Assembly: GCF_000399685.1 (NCBI RefSeq)
Contig: NZ_KB976987.1
Location: forward strand, 934,345-998,344
Direction of reading: 5' to 3'
From: Acinetobacter pittii ANC 4050
GTDB taxonomy: Bacteria > Pseudomonadota > Gammaproteobacteria > Pseudomonadales > Moraxellaceae
DNA: 64,000 nt
Shown here: positions 44,660 to 53,974 of the stretch, piece after piece
Numbering within the stretch: position 1 is the first letter of the stretch
Layout: every line of letters starts with the position of its first letter
Program-made: the position numbers and the translations under genes
The notes under the pieces: model-generated
Databases searched by the model: none
What the model was told of the DNA's origin: nothing
The model's input: the letters and a program-made list of their open reading frames with translations, nothing else

Positions 44660-45868
44660 ATGAAAAACGCTTATATCATCGATGCCATCCGTACTCCATT
44701 CGGCCGTTATGCCGGTGGCCTTGCACCTGTCCGTGCCGATGACCTTGGCGCTGTGCCGATTAAAGCTTTAATCCAGCGTAACCCGAATGTAGATTGGGAA
44801 CAGGTCGATGATGTGATCTATGGCTGTGCCAACCAAGCCGGTGAAGATAACCGTAACGTTGGCCGTATGTCAGCTCTCCTTGCAGGTTTGCCGTATCAGG
44901 TGCCCGCAACGACTATTAACCGTCTCTGTGGTTCTTCACTCGATGCCATTGCCATTGCTGCCCGTGCCATTAAAGCAGGTGAAGCGAACTTGGTGATTGC
45001 AGGTGGTGTAGAAAGCATGAGCCGTGCACCCTATGTGATGGGCAAGTCTGACAGTGCTTTTGGTCGTAGCCAGAAGATCGAAGACACCACCATGGGCTGG
45101 CGTTTCATTAACCCAAAACTTAAAGAATTGTATGGTGTAGACACCATGCCCCAGACTGCCGAAAACGTGGCTGAACAGTTTAACGTCAATCGTGCAGATC
45201 AGGACCAGTTTGCCTTGCTGAGCCAACAACGCACCGCAAGCGCGCAAGCCAAAGGCTTTTTTTCTAAAGAAATCGTGGCAGTTGAAATCCCTCAGCGTAA
45301 GGGTGATGCTGTTGTGATTGATACTGATGAACATCCACGTGCAACGACCACGCTTGAAGGCTTAAGCAAACTGAAGCCTGTGGTCAAAGCAGACGGCACT
45401 GTCACTGCCGGAAATGCTTCAGGCATTAACGATGGTGCAGCAGCTTTATTGATTGCTTCTGATGAAGCTGTTCAAACTTATAACCTCAAACCACGTGCCA
45501 AGATCATTGCTTCAACAGCGGTGGGTGTAGAACCGCGCATTATGGGTTTTGCTCCGGCACCAGCGATTAAAAAATTACTGAAACAAGCCAACCTGACTTT
45601 AGATCAGATGGATGTAATTGAACTAAATGAAGCGTTTGCTGCACAGGCTTTGGCTGTGACCCGTGATTTAGGTTTGCCAGATGATAGCAACAAGGTAAAT
45701 CCAAACGGTGGAGCAATTGCTTTAGGTCATCCACTTGGTGCGTCAGGTGCACGCCTCGTCACCACAGCCTTAAACCAGCTTGAGCAAACAGGTGGTCGTT
45801 ATGCCTTATGTTCAATGTGTATTGGTGTTGGCCAAGGGATTGCACTGATTATTGAACGTGTTATTTAA
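44660..45868 (+). CDS. pcaF: 3-oxoadipyl-CoA thiolase
   Basis: A 402-residue thiolase, exactly the usual PcaF/CatF length. The nucleophilic cysteine is residue 90 in [27 protein letters not shown] and [10 protein letters not shown] carry the other active-site histidine and cysteine. It cleaves 3-oxoadipyl-CoA to succinyl-CoA and acetyl-CoA. I start at 44660 ([20 protein letters not shown]); the frame stays open for 29 more codons upstream, but those run into the repeat element and have no ribosome site. GC content is clearly higher than in flanking genes. It could equally be named catF. Confidence 0.88.
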   Translation: MKNAYIIDAIRTPFGRYAGGLAPVRADDLGAVPIKALIQRNPNVDWEQVDDVIYGCANQAGEDNRNVGRMSALLAGLPYQVPATTINRLCGSSLDAIAIAARAIKAGEANLVIAGGVESMSRAPYVMGKSDSAFGRSQKIEDTTMGWRFINPKLKELYGVDTMPQTAENVAEQFNVNRADQDQFALLSQQRTASAQAKGFFSKEIVAVEIPQRKGDAVVIDTDEHPRATTTLEGLSKLKPVVKADGTVTAGNASGINDGAAALLIASDEAVQTYNLKPRAKIIASTAVGVEPRIMGFAPAPAIKKLLKQANLTLDQMDVIELNEAFAAQALAVTRDLGLPDDSNKVNPNGGAIALGHPLGASGARLVTTALNQLEQTGGRYALCSMCIGVGQGIALIIERVI

Positions 45869-45881
45869 AAGGAAAAAATGA

Positions 45882-46172
45882 ATGTTATTTTACGTACGAA
45901 AAGATGTGACTTTACCTAGCCATTTAACTGAGCAGGAAATTGAAGATATTAAAGCAAGAGAGCGTGCTTATTCCCAAGAAATTCAAAGACAAGGGAAGTG
46001 TCGTCACTTATGGAGAATCACAGGACAATACGCCAATATTAGTATTTTTGATGTTGAAAGTAATGAGGAACTACATAATCTATTACAAGGTTTACCTCTC
46101 TATCCTTATATGAAAATTGAAGTGATTGCTTTAAATAGGCATCCGTCTTCAGTGCGAGAAGGTGATTATTAA
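45882..46172 (+). CDS. catC: Muconolactone delta-isomerase
   Basis: A 96-residue protein of exactly CatC length. MLFYVRKDVTLPSHLTEQEI, ERAYSQEIQRQGKCRHLWRITGQYAN and LPLYPYMKIEVIALNRHPSS are diagnostic. It isomerises muconolactone to 3-oxoadipate enol-lactone in the catechol branch. AAGGA 8 bp upstream supports the ATG at 45882; the ATG at 45878 is out of frame. In the usual cat operon catC comes after catB and before catI; here it is last and no catA, catB or catD is in the window. It is lower in GC than the thiolase before it. Confidence 0.87.
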   Translation: MLFYVRKDVTLPSHLTEQEIEDIKARERAYSQEIQRQGKCRHLWRITGQYANISIFDVESNEELHNLLQGLPLYPYMKIEVIALNRHPSSVREGDY

Positions 46173-46242
46173 TAGTTAATCACTCTTTTTTTAAAGCAAG
46201 AGTTTGAAAGCACGTTGTTTTTGATTTGGGATTTTTATTAAA

Positions 46243-46275
46243 AAGGAGTTAGACAAAGCTTAAGTCTAACTCCTT
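46243..46275 (-). terminator. Terminator for the PepSY gene (possibly both directions)
   Basis: The 12-bp perfect stem AAGGAGTTAGAC / GTCTAACTCCTT has a 9-nt loop. On the minus strand it is followed by TTTTT, just past the PepSY stop. On the plus strand the T-tract is missing, so for catC it is at best a pause hairpin. Confidence 0.82.
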
Positions 46276-46289
46276 ACACAAATGAAAAT

Positions 46290-47633
46290 TTATGATTTAG
46301 AAGGAATATATTTACGCATAGCAAAGATAAAAAGCGTAAATAAAAGACTAAATCCAAAAATAGGTAAGCTGACTCCTAACACGAGACTCGCCGCTATAAA
46401 CCATAATTTTTGCGGCCCAGTTGCGCGGTTCCAAATCAATAAACTTTGACTAACAAAGTGGGTTGTCATGTGTTTTAAATTCGAGTTTTTAAACGCAGTT
46501 CTATATGCGTAAATAATCATGATACACAGCGCAAGCGCGTAAAGCACCAGTACCAGTTGGTTTATCCAGCCAAATAAAACCCCAATATGCGCATCAACTC
46601 CCCAACGGGTGAGCTTTGCTACCAGTGAATAGTCTTTAAACGCAAGTTGATCGATAACTTTGTGTTGTTCCATATCAATGGCGATACTGTCTGCTTGAGT
46701 TGGCCATTTGCGCTGAATCTCGGCTACGGTCCAAGCTTGATTTCCACTGGTCGGTGGTTTGATTTGTATTTGTACCGCGTCAATACCATGAGCTCTAGCT
46801 ATTGAAAGAGCGCTATCGTACTCACTTGAAACGATATTTAAATTGAGATTTTCACTGTGTGGCATTTCGTGATGTTCATGGTGCATCACTGTAGGTAAAT
46901 TATCTTCTTGAAGAGAGGTTGCCAATGTTGGGGTTTGCCAGTTCAGCCATTGACGAGCAACTCGAATATTATCGCCAGCCCATTCAGACCATGTAAGTCC
47001 TGTAATGGCGATTAATAATAAGAGTGGAAATAAAGTTAAACCCAGCGTGCTATGCCATCTCAATAATTTATTTTTTTGTGTTTGTCGGATTTTAAGATTT
47101 TGACGACGTTTCAACCAATTATATAGTCCAGTTAAAGTCAAAATAGCTAACCAGCTTGCTGCCAATTCACTATAAAAGCGTCCCCATTTCCCTAGCAATA
47201 AATTACTATGCAGTTGATCAAGCGTAGTTCGAAACGGCAACACTCCACTCGTACCATAGACCGCTAGATGGCCTTGGGCTTTAAGCGTAAAAGGATCAAT
47301 AAAAACGGCTTCACTCGTAAAATCATGTATTGGATCTGAAAAAATGACACGTGTTGTCTCGTCAGCGCTTGGTGCTGGTCTAACTTCAATTACCTGTGCA
47401 GACTTAGGCATTACTTGCTTTGCGGCTTCAATTTGCTGGCTCAGCTTATGTGGCGGTTGATCCAGCGGCTGAACGTATAGAACATCTTTATAAATCGCTT
47501 GTTCGAGTTGAGGCGTAATGGCATAGAGTAAACCGGTAATTGCAGCAAACAAGATTAATGGTGCAATAAAAATACCAGCATAAATATGAATTAAACGGTA
47601 AAGACTACGCCAGAAGGATGATTGAGTCAGCAT
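46290..47633 (-). CDS. PepSY-domain membrane protein (PepSY_TM family)
   Basis: A 447-residue inner-membrane protein. TM1 is at about 15-40 (LIHIYAGIFIAPLILFAAITGLLY), with periplasmic PepSY-like regions between helices, further helices at about 155-175, 195-215, 345-370 and 400-445, and His-rich segments (HHEHHEMPHSENL at about 240). The RLIHIYAGIF start is typical of PepSY_TM proteins, many of which act in reduction of iron-siderophores. It is divergent from an Fe/B12-type ABC importer, which supports a metal-uptake role. The precise electron donor or ligand is unknown. Confidence 0.82.
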   Translation of the reverse strand: MLTQSSFWRSLYRLIHIYAGIFIAPLILFAAITGLLYAITPQLEQAIYKDVLYVQPLDQPPHKLSQQIEAAKQVMPKSAQVIEVRPAPSADETTRVIFSDPIHDFTSEAVFIDPFTLKAQGHLAVYGTSGVLPFRTTLDQLHSNLLLGKWGRFYSELAASWLAILTLTGLYNWLKRRQNLKIRQTQKNKLLRWHSTLGLTLFPLLLLIAITGLTWSEWAGDNIRVARQWLNWQTPTLATSLQEDNLPTVMHHEHHEMPHSENLNLNIVSSEYDSALSIARAHGIDAVQIQIKPPTSGNQAWTVAEIQRKWPTQADSIAIDMEQHKVIDQLAFKDYSLVAKLTRWGVDAHIGVLFGWINQLVLVLYALALCIMIIYAYRTAFKNSNLKHMTTHFVSQSLLIWNRATGPQKLWFIAASLVLGVSLPIFGFSLLFTLFIFAMRKYIPSKS

Positions 47634-47840
47634 CAGAAAAGAGTGTCTATCAGGTGTTGGGGCGGATTATAGCGATTTATTTCTGTTGATGTTAAATGAG
47701 CTGTAAACATGATTAAATTATTTGACTCGCTTTTATGTAGGCTTTTTAGCCCAATCATTCAATAGTTTTTATTACTTGGTAAATTTGGCGTTTTTTTTGC
47801 TTACTATCTAAGACCTTATCTAACATACTTAATTTGATTG

Positions 47841-47860
47841 TTGTATAAATGATGATACAA
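47841..47860. promoter_or_regulatory. Inverted repeat in the PepSY/ABC importer divergent region (gap 47634-47949)
   Basis: TTGTAT-N8-ATACAA is a perfect 6+6 inverted repeat. It overlaps a TATAAA that could be a -10 element for the importer genes. The rest of the 316-bp gap is AT-rich with no gene. I see no good Fur box and no cobalamin-riboswitch core, so the regulator is unknown. Confidence 0.4.
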
Positions 47861-47949
47861 ACCGTTTTGCTCTCTTATACTGTTTTTTCCACATGAAAAA
47901 TGCACCAAATAGACACGTCTTTTTATTTTGCACCACATTTGTGCGCAAG

Positions 47950-48978
47950 ATGCCGAAAATGAGATTGCTGGTTTCAATACTCACTTTATTCATCCTGTAC
48001 GGATGCTCTTCATCTGAACAAAATAGAAAAACTCAAGAAAACTTAACAACTCATTCGATATGTGTTTTTGATAGTACAAATACAAAAGTCTGTGTAGCTG
48101 AACCAGCTCAAAGAATTGTTTCTTTATTTGAGTCGGGTTTAGATGGCTTATATATGCTAGGGCAAGGTCACAAAGTGATTGGTATACCAGCTGAAGTATA
48201 CATCCAGCCTTTATTATTTAATGCCTATTCAAAAATAGATCAACGCATTGCCAATAAGCAGCTTGCGACACCTTCACAAGGTGCTAATGCAACCAATATT
48301 GAAAGTCTTGTGTTGTTAAAACCAGATCTGGTGATTGTAGGGAGTGGACAAACCCAAACAATTGAACTATTACGGCAGTTTGGTATTGCTGTATATGTCA
48401 TGGAGTCAGGTACTTACGAGCTAGTAAAAGAAGAATTATCTGAAATTGCGGTTTTAAGTGGTGCTCAAAAGCGCGCTCAGGAAATTTTAAATTTTTCGGA
48501 TGAAGTTGTTGCGGAGGTCGCAGCCAAGACTGCACGTCAACCAAATAAGCAATCAATTTACTATGCATGGTCCGGAGGACGTATTTTTTCTACTTCTGGA
48601 CGTGAGTCAATTACCAATGACTTTATTGAGCTGGCGGGTGCGTACAATATTGTTCAGACCAATGCCAATCAACCTAATGTAAACCCCGAGACATTAATTG
48701 AGTGGAACCCTGACAATATTGTGCTTTGGAATACCAACCCAAAACTGATTTATGAACGAAAAGAATTACAAGACTTAAGTGCCGTACAAAATCGAAAAGT
48801 TTTTAATTTGAGTCCTGCATTTATATATAACCCACATACCATCAAAATCATTATTACGGCGATTTATCTAAATCACAGTATTTATCCTGAACAGTCTGAT
48901 TTACCTGTAAGTGCTTTACAACAGCGTATTTTAAACAAGTTGTATGGTGAGCAGCTTGCCAAAGCGTTGGTGCAATGA
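47950..48978 (+). CDS. ABC importer binding lipoprotein (BtuF/FecB-like)
   Basis: A 342-residue class III binding protein. From the ATG at 47950 the signal peptide ends in the lipobox FILYGC, so it is a lipoprotein. An ATG at 47893 would only add an unlikely pre-signal stretch. The mature protein has PAQRIVSLFESGLDGLYMLG, then LVLLKPDLVIVG, as in iron-siderophore, heme or cobalamin binders. It overlaps the permease gene by 4 bp. Ligand is not clear from sequence; the PepSY neighbour favours an iron complex, but cobalamin or molybdate is possible. Confidence 0.82.
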   Translation: MPKMRLLVSILTLFILYGCSSSEQNRKTQENLTTHSICVFDSTNTKVCVAEPAQRIVSLFESGLDGLYMLGQGHKVIGIPAEVYIQPLLFNAYSKIDQRIANKQLATPSQGANATNIESLVLLKPDLVIVGSGQTQTIELLRQFGIAVYVMESGTYELVKEELSEIAVLSGAQKRAQEILNFSDEVVAEVAAKTARQPNKQSIYYAWSGGRIFSTSGRESITNDFIELAGAYNIVQTNANQPNVNPETLIEWNPDNIVLWNTNPKLIYERKELQDLSAVQNRKVFNLSPAFIYNPHTIKIIITAIYLNHSIYPEQSDLPVSALQQRILNKLYGEQLAKALVQ

Positions 48979-49991
48979 ATATGGAAAAGCTGAAATATTA
49001 TTGGTTTTACCCGTTACCGTTCCTCATGATTTTTATCTCGTTGCTGATTGGGCCAACTCAGACCTTAAGTGCATGGGACTATGTGCTGTGGGGGGTGCAA
49101 GCTGTCTTCGGTACACCATATTTTGACGCGGAACAATTTAGACTGATGCAAAACATTCTAGTCAATGTCAGATTGCCCAGAATCTTACTCACCTTTATGG
49201 TGGGAGCTGCATTAGCAACTGCGGGGAATGGCTTGCAGGCATTATTTCGTAATCCCTTGGTTGACTCATATGTACTCGGTATTTCATCGGGAGCGGCGTT
49301 CGGTGCAGCTTTAGCACTTTCTTTAAGTTGGCTTTCGCCAAATCTATCAGCCTTTGTTTTTGGTGTGTGCGCTGTTGCCTTAACGTATTTATTCGCGCAT
49401 CAAAAACATGAAAGCCAGACGTCTTTAGTGATGGTAATTTTATCGGGCATGATTGTTTCAGGGCTGTTTTTAGCAGGCCTTACGATTATTCAATATTTAA
49501 GTGATCCATTTAAACTGCAAGCAATAGTGCAATGGACGATGGGTAATCTACATCAAGCCTCTTGGCAAAAGGTTCAATATGCCGTGCTACCGATTTGTAT
49601 TGGCCTTGCTGGATTATTTGCGATGCGTTGGCGCCTAAACTTAATGGCACTCGGTGCTGAAGAAGCGCAGGCGGTTGGAGTTAACCCGCGCTGGGAGCAG
49701 CTTATTTTAATTGCGCTGGTGACCGTATGTACTTCAACATCTGTGGCAGCGGCGGGCATTATTAGCTTATATGGACTGTTTATGCCGCATATTGTGAGAA
49801 TGTTGGTGGGACCAGATCACCGCTACAGTATTCCTGCCAATATGATTTTGGGCGGCAGTTTTCTACTCATGATTGATAACTTTTCTCGGGTTCTACTGAC
49901 ATTTGAAATACCAATTGGTATTTTTACCATGCTACTTGGTGCACCATTTTTCTTATTATTAATGAAAACACAGAGGACTCAGTGGGCATGA
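48975..49991 (+). CDS. FecCD-family ABC permease
   Basis: A 338-residue inner-membrane permease with about 9-10 helices. The family motif FRNPLVDSYVLGISSGAAFGAALALS is at about residues 90-115, and the ATPase-coupling region GLFMPHIVRMLVGPDH is at about 265-285. It forms the dimeric channel for uptake of an iron-siderophore, heme or cobalamin. The start overlaps the binding-protein stop (ATGA) and its stop overlaps the ATPase start (ATGA). Confidence 0.87.
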   Translation: MNMEKLKYYWFYPLPFLMIFISLLIGPTQTLSAWDYVLWGVQAVFGTPYFDAEQFRLMQNILVNVRLPRILLTFMVGAALATAGNGLQALFRNPLVDSYVLGISSGAAFGAALALSLSWLSPNLSAFVFGVCAVALTYLFAHQKHESQTSLVMVILSGMIVSGLFLAGLTIIQYLSDPFKLQAIVQWTMGNLHQASWQKVQYAVLPICIGLAGLFAMRWRLNLMALGAEEAQAVGVNPRWEQLILIALVTVCTSTSVAAAGIISLYGLFMPHIVRMLVGPDHRYSIPANMILGGSFLLMIDNFSRVLLTFEIPIGIFTMLLGAPFFLLLMKTQRTQWA

Positions 49992-50752
49992 TTCAAATTG
50001 ATCAGTTAAATTATGCCTATGGGCACAAACAGGTTCTTAAAAATATTCATCTGGAGTTTCCTGTAAATCAGTTTTCAGTGATTTTAGGGCGTAATGGCTG
50101 TGGTAAATCGACACTGTTTAAATTGATGGCGGGCCTAGAACCTGTAAAAGATGGGTTGATTCGTTACTATGGGAAATCACTATCAGATTTTAAAGGAAAA
50201 GATCGGGCAGCCTTACTCGGTTTTTTACCGCAGTTTCATAAAACCGTATTTCCATTTTTGGTTAAAGATGTGGTGATTACAGGGCGTGCTGCTTTTAGTC
50301 GATATCGTCCTTCAAAATCAGACTGGCAGCGTGTAGACCAAGCTTTGCTTGATTTAGATATTGAGCATTTGCGTGACCGTCCTTATACCGAGCTATCAGG
50401 TGGTGAAAGGCAACTGGTTATGATTGCCCGCATTTTAGTGCAAGCCCCAAAAGTTATTTTGCTTGATGAACCAACCAACCATCTTGATGTTTATTATCAG
50501 TCTTATTTAATGAAAAAATTGCGTCAGTTGTCTCGGCAAAATTTTACGGTGATTGCGATTATGCATGATCCTAACTTGGCTTTTTTATTTGCAGATCATC
50601 TATTTTTTATGCGACAACATGAGGTGGTTAAGCCTGAGTCAAAAACACGAATAACCGATCCAAAGTTTTTAAAAAGTGTCTACGATGTTGAGTTTCATGA
50701 GGCCATGATTCAAGACAAAACCATTGTTATCCCTGATCATTCTTGGCTATAA
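49988..50752 (+). CDS. ABC importer ATPase (FepC/BtuD-like)
   Basis: A 254-residue ATP-binding subunit with Walker A GRNGCGKST, signature LSGGERQLV, Walker B VILLDEPTNHLD and the switch histidine in IAIMHDPN. It drives the importer with the two genes upstream. The ATG at 49988, overlapping the permease stop, is preferred over the GTG at 49982. Sequence fits the siderophore/cobalamin class. Confidence 0.88.
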   Translation: MIQIDQLNYAYGHKQVLKNIHLEFPVNQFSVILGRNGCGKSTLFKLMAGLEPVKDGLIRYYGKSLSDFKGKDRAALLGFLPQFHKTVFPFLVKDVVITGRAAFSRYRPSKSDWQRVDQALLDLDIEHLRDRPYTELSGGERQLVMIARILVQAPKVILLDEPTNHLDVYYQSYLMKKLRQLSRQNFTVIAIMHDPNLAFLFADHLFFMRQHEVVKPESKTRITDPKFLKSVYDVEFHEAMIQDKTIVIPDHSWL

Positions 50753-50754
50753 AT

Positions 50755-51240
50755 ATGTTTGATTATCAGTTGGTTGAAAAATCTGACTACGATTCTGCGG
50801 TAGAGTTTGTACTTTATACAAGACAGCAGCTATTCCCAGAAATTTATCATGGGCAAGTTCCCAAAGATTTACAGAATTTTGAGCAATATTATGTTCATGA
50901 CCCATTGGGCTGTTTCATTACAGTAAAAGACCAAAACCGCATTATTGGCACCATTGCATATCGAGCTTATGACCATCGTTTTGATTTAAATTTGCCGTCC
51001 AATACGGTAGAAGTGGTTAAGTTGTTTGTATTACCTGAATACCGCCGTAAGGGCATCGCAACCCAACTATGTGACATGTTGTTTAGCCATGCAAAAAACA
51101 ATCGGATTACTAACTTGTATTTGCACACACATCCATTTTTGCCGGCGGCTGAAGAATTTTGGACTCTACAAGGATTTAAGGTGATTCAACGGGAATGGAT
51201 CGATACATATGACACCATTCACATGAGTAAATCTTTATAG
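50755..51240 (+). CDS. GNAT-family N-acetyltransferase
   Basis: A 161-residue protein from the ATG at 50755, 2 bp after the ATPase stop; a TTG at 50743 would overlap that gene and has no ribosome site. The acetyl-CoA motif is clear: VEVVKLFVLPEYRRKGIATQLCDMLFSHAK. It likely acetylates a small molecule or peptide N-terminus. Tight spacing suggests it is expressed with the importer, but a link to metal uptake is only inferred. Confidence 0.78.
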   Translation: MFDYQLVEKSDYDSAVEFVLYTRQQLFPEIYHGQVPKDLQNFEQYYVHDPLGCFITVKDQNRIIGTIAYRAYDHRFDLNLPSNTVEVVKLFVLPEYRRKGIATQLCDMLFSHAKNNRITNLYLHTHPFLPAAEEFWTLQGFKVIQREWIDTYDTIHMSKSL

Positions 51241-51464
51241 TCTGTTAAAAAAAATTTATTTTAAAACTACAAGATTTATGGCGGGCAGAGTTGTATCTGC
51301 TACTTTTAATAGTAGTTTTACTCGTCATGATTTTTGTAAATTAATTATTTTTTCAATAGCTTGAATAATAATTTCTATTAAATAACTAATTTATAAACGC
51401 TCTAAAACCCTCAATTTTATGTCTTAAATTAGCTTGAAAAAAGTTTAAAAAATAGACTTGAAAC

Positions 51465-51489
51465 ATATAGTGGCTTTGTGCCACTATAT
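51465..51489. promoter_or_regulatory. 25-bp inverted repeat, probable NrtR operator
   Basis: ATATAGTGGC (51465-51474) and GCCACTATAT (51480-51489) are perfect 10-bp inverted halves with a 5-nt centre, 35 bp before the PRPP synthetase-type gene. TTGAAA at 51458 could be a -35. The operon's third gene is NrtR, which binds inverted repeats of this size, so this is its likely operator. The rest of 51241-51524 is AT-rich and holds no gene. Confidence 0.75.
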
Positions 51490-51524
51490 ATTTATCGAAG
51501 GTCATCAGACAAAAAGAGGATGTT

Positions 51525-52409
51525 ATGGCTATCCAGCTTTTAGATGCGGCAAGTAATGAAATTCCAGTGAAATTTTCGCAGTTTTCTGGTGGAGAGCGTC
51601 ATGTTCAAATTGATGAGACAACGTTAGGTTCACTATCTGGCAACGTATTGGTCCGCGCACAAATGACCTCAAGTCATGATGTGATGGATTATTTACTACT
51701 TGAAAATATATTGCTGAATCACGGCTTAACTGTTGACCTAGAAATTCCATATTTTCCATATGCACGTCAGGATCGTATTTGTGCAGTAGGTCAAGCATTT
51801 TCACTCGATGTGATGACCAAATTACTCAACATTAATGCAGACAAAAAAGTGGGCAAACAAGGCAAAATCACTATTTGGGACTGCCATAGTCAAGTAACAA
51901 CAGCCTTACTTGCTGCCAATACTTCTTTTAGTGAAGTTGTAAATGTCAGTTCAGTCGACATCATCACAAAGAGTGAAGCGCTGAGTGCACTATTAAAAGA
52001 TGAAAAAACCGTATTGATTTGCCCAGACAAAGGCGCAAAAGCACGTACACAAATGGTTGCAGACGCTTTTAATATTGAACGTAAACAACCCATCACTATT
52101 GTTCAGTGTGATAAAAAACGCGACCCAGTGACTGGCAAAATTTTGGGTACGCATGTACATGCGTCTGATTTATCAGGCCTAACCGCGGTTATTACCGATG
52201 ATATTTGTGACGGCGGTGCAACCTTTATTGGTATTGCCAAAGAACTCCGTCGCCTCAATTGCCATAAGGTCGTTCTATATGTGACCCACGGTATTTTTAG
52301 TAAAGGTATAGAGGTTTTTGATGGGCTGCTTGACCAGCTATTTACCTCGGACAGCTTTCCACAACAACCATCAGACAAAATTTCAGTAATTGCTTTTGCA
52401 GCAAAATAA
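51525..52409 (+). CDS. Ribose-phosphate pyrophosphokinase homologue of NAD salvage
   Basis: A 294-residue PRPP synthetase-like protein, shorter than the housekeeping enzyme (about 315). It has PYFPYARQDR (ATP site) and the PRPP loop VITDDICDGGATF at about 220-232. It makes PRPP from ribose 5-phosphate and ATP, which the next enzyme, NadV, consumes. The pairing with nadV and nrtR marks it as the salvage-dedicated paralogue, distinct from housekeeping prs. It starts 35 bp after the inverted-repeat operator. Confidence 0.85.
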   Translation: MAIQLLDAASNEIPVKFSQFSGGERHVQIDETTLGSLSGNVLVRAQMTSSHDVMDYLLLENILLNHGLTVDLEIPYFPYARQDRICAVGQAFSLDVMTKLLNINADKKVGKQGKITIWDCHSQVTTALLAANTSFSEVVNVSSVDIITKSEALSALLKDEKTVLICPDKGAKARTQMVADAFNIERKQPITIVQCDKKRDPVTGKILGTHVHASDLSGLTAVITDDICDGGATFIGIAKELRRLNCHKVVLYVTHGIFSKGIEVFDGLLDQLFTSDSFPQQPSDKISVIAFAAK

Positions 52410-52420
52410 AGAGAATAAAG

Positions 52421-53914
52421 ATGACTATTAAACTTAACCCATTAAATGCTATCGATTTTTATAAAGCTGACCACAGACGTCAGTATCCGGCAGGTACAGA
52501 GTATGTATACGCAAACTTTACGCCGCGTTCATCTCGCCTCGCTAAAATGTTGCCTGACTTTGACGATAAAGTTGTGTTCTTTGGGCTTCAGGGTTTTATC
52601 AAACACTTTTTAATTGATACATGGAATGAAGGCTTTTTCAAGCAACCTAAAGACAAAGTAGTGGCTGCTTATAAACGCCGTATGGATAGTTCATTAGGTG
52701 AAGGCGCAGTACCTGTTGATCACATTGAAGCGTTACACGACTTGGGCTATTTACCATTACGCATTAAAGCATTGCCGGAAGGTAGCCGCGTCAATATGCG
52801 TGTACCCGTGCTCACCATCATTAATACAGACCCGCGTTTCTTTTGGTTAACGAATTATATTGAAACGGTGTTAAGCGCTGAGCTTTGGAAAAGCTGTACT
52901 ACTGCAACGATTGCCTACGAATACAAACGCTTATTAACCCAGTATGCCGTAAAAACTGGCGCACCACTCGATTTTGTACCTGTGCAAGGACACGATTTTA
53001 GTAGCCGTGGTATGAGTGGCATTTATGATGCGGCGCAATCAGGCGTAGGTCACTTAACCAGTTTTATTGGAACAGACTCGGTTGCTTCAATCGACTACGC
53101 CGAAGAATATTACAATGCAACAGGTGTGATTGGAGTATCTGTACCTGCAACTGAACACAGTGTGATGTGTATGGGGACAGAAAACAGTGAGTTAGACACA
53201 TTTAAGCGTTTAATCTGCGAGCTTTATCCGTCTGGTGTGGTTAGTATTGTGTCTGATACATGGGACTTTTGGCGAGTGATTACCGAGTTTACGGTGGCGT
53301 TAAAATCTGAAATTTTGGCAAGACAACCCAATGCTTTAGGCTTGGCTAAATTAGTTTTCCGTCCTGACTCTGGCGACCCTGTTAAAATTATTTGTGGTGA
53401 CCCAGACGCCGAAGTCGGTAGTCCAGCCTACAAAGGTGCAGTTGAATGTTTGTGGGAAGTATTTGGTGGTACAACCACTGAGCAAGGCTATAAAGTACTG
53501 AATGAACGTGTCGGTTTAATTTACGGTGACTCAATTACTTTAGACCGCGCACAGCGCATTTTAGAAGGATTAGAAGCCAAAGGTTTTGCATCAAACAACT
53601 TGGTGTTTGGGATCGGCAGCTTTACCTATAACTACTTAACTCGCGATACCTTTGGGTTTGCTGTAAAAGCAACTTGGGGGCAGGTCAATGGTGTAGGCCG
53701 CGAGCTGTTTAAAGACCCGATTACTGACTCAGGCGTAAAAAAATCTGCGAAAGGTCTATTACGTATCGAAGAAAGTGAAAATGGTTTTACTTTATTTGAT
53801 GAGCAAACAGCCGAACAAGAACAAGGCGGAGCACTAAAAACAGTCTTTGAAAATGGTAAACTTCAATATGAGTGTACTTTAGATCAAATTCGTGAGCGTT
53901 TATCTATCGTATAA
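52421..53914 (+). CDS. nadV: Nicotinamide phosphoribosyltransferase
   Basis: A 497-residue enzyme of the NadV/NAMPT family. The catalytic histidine is residue 246 in VPATEHSVM, and FRPDSGDP is the phosphate-binding motif. It joins nicotinamide to PRPP to form NMN, a one-step route for reusing nicotinamide. It begins 11 bp after the PRPP synthetase gene, so substrate supply and use are coupled. Length matches human NAMPT and bacterial NadV. Confidence 0.92.
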   Translation: MTIKLNPLNAIDFYKADHRRQYPAGTEYVYANFTPRSSRLAKMLPDFDDKVVFFGLQGFIKHFLIDTWNEGFFKQPKDKVVAAYKRRMDSSLGEGAVPVDHIEALHDLGYLPLRIKALPEGSRVNMRVPVLTIINTDPRFFWLTNYIETVLSAELWKSCTTATIAYEYKRLLTQYAVKTGAPLDFVPVQGHDFSSRGMSGIYDAAQSGVGHLTSFIGTDSVASIDYAEEYYNATGVIGVSVPATEHSVMCMGTENSELDTFKRLICELYPSGVVSIVSDTWDFWRVITEFTVALKSEILARQPNALGLAKLVFRPDSGDPVKIICGDPDAEVGSPAYKGAVECLWEVFGGTTTEQGYKVLNERVGLIYGDSITLDRAQRILEGLEAKGFASNNLVFGIGSFTYNYLTRDTFGFAVKATWGQVNGVGRELFKDPITDSGVKKSAKGLLRIEESENGFTLFDEQTAEQEQGGALKTVFENGKLQYECTLDQIRERLSIV

Positions 53915-53974
53915 CTGAATTTAGATGAGCCGTTGCGTGTGTATCGGCTCATCGTTTTTATTGAGAGGCTGAAC

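Noticed and set aside
44936..45334. 132-codon minus-strand frame inside the thiolase gene
   Set aside because: Shadow of a strongly conserved plus-strand gene; no ribosome site or family features.
47634..47949. Cobalamin riboswitch or Fur box before the ABC importer
   Set aside because: No B12-box core or paired stems of that riboswitch, and no 19-bp Fur-like repeat could be found by eye.
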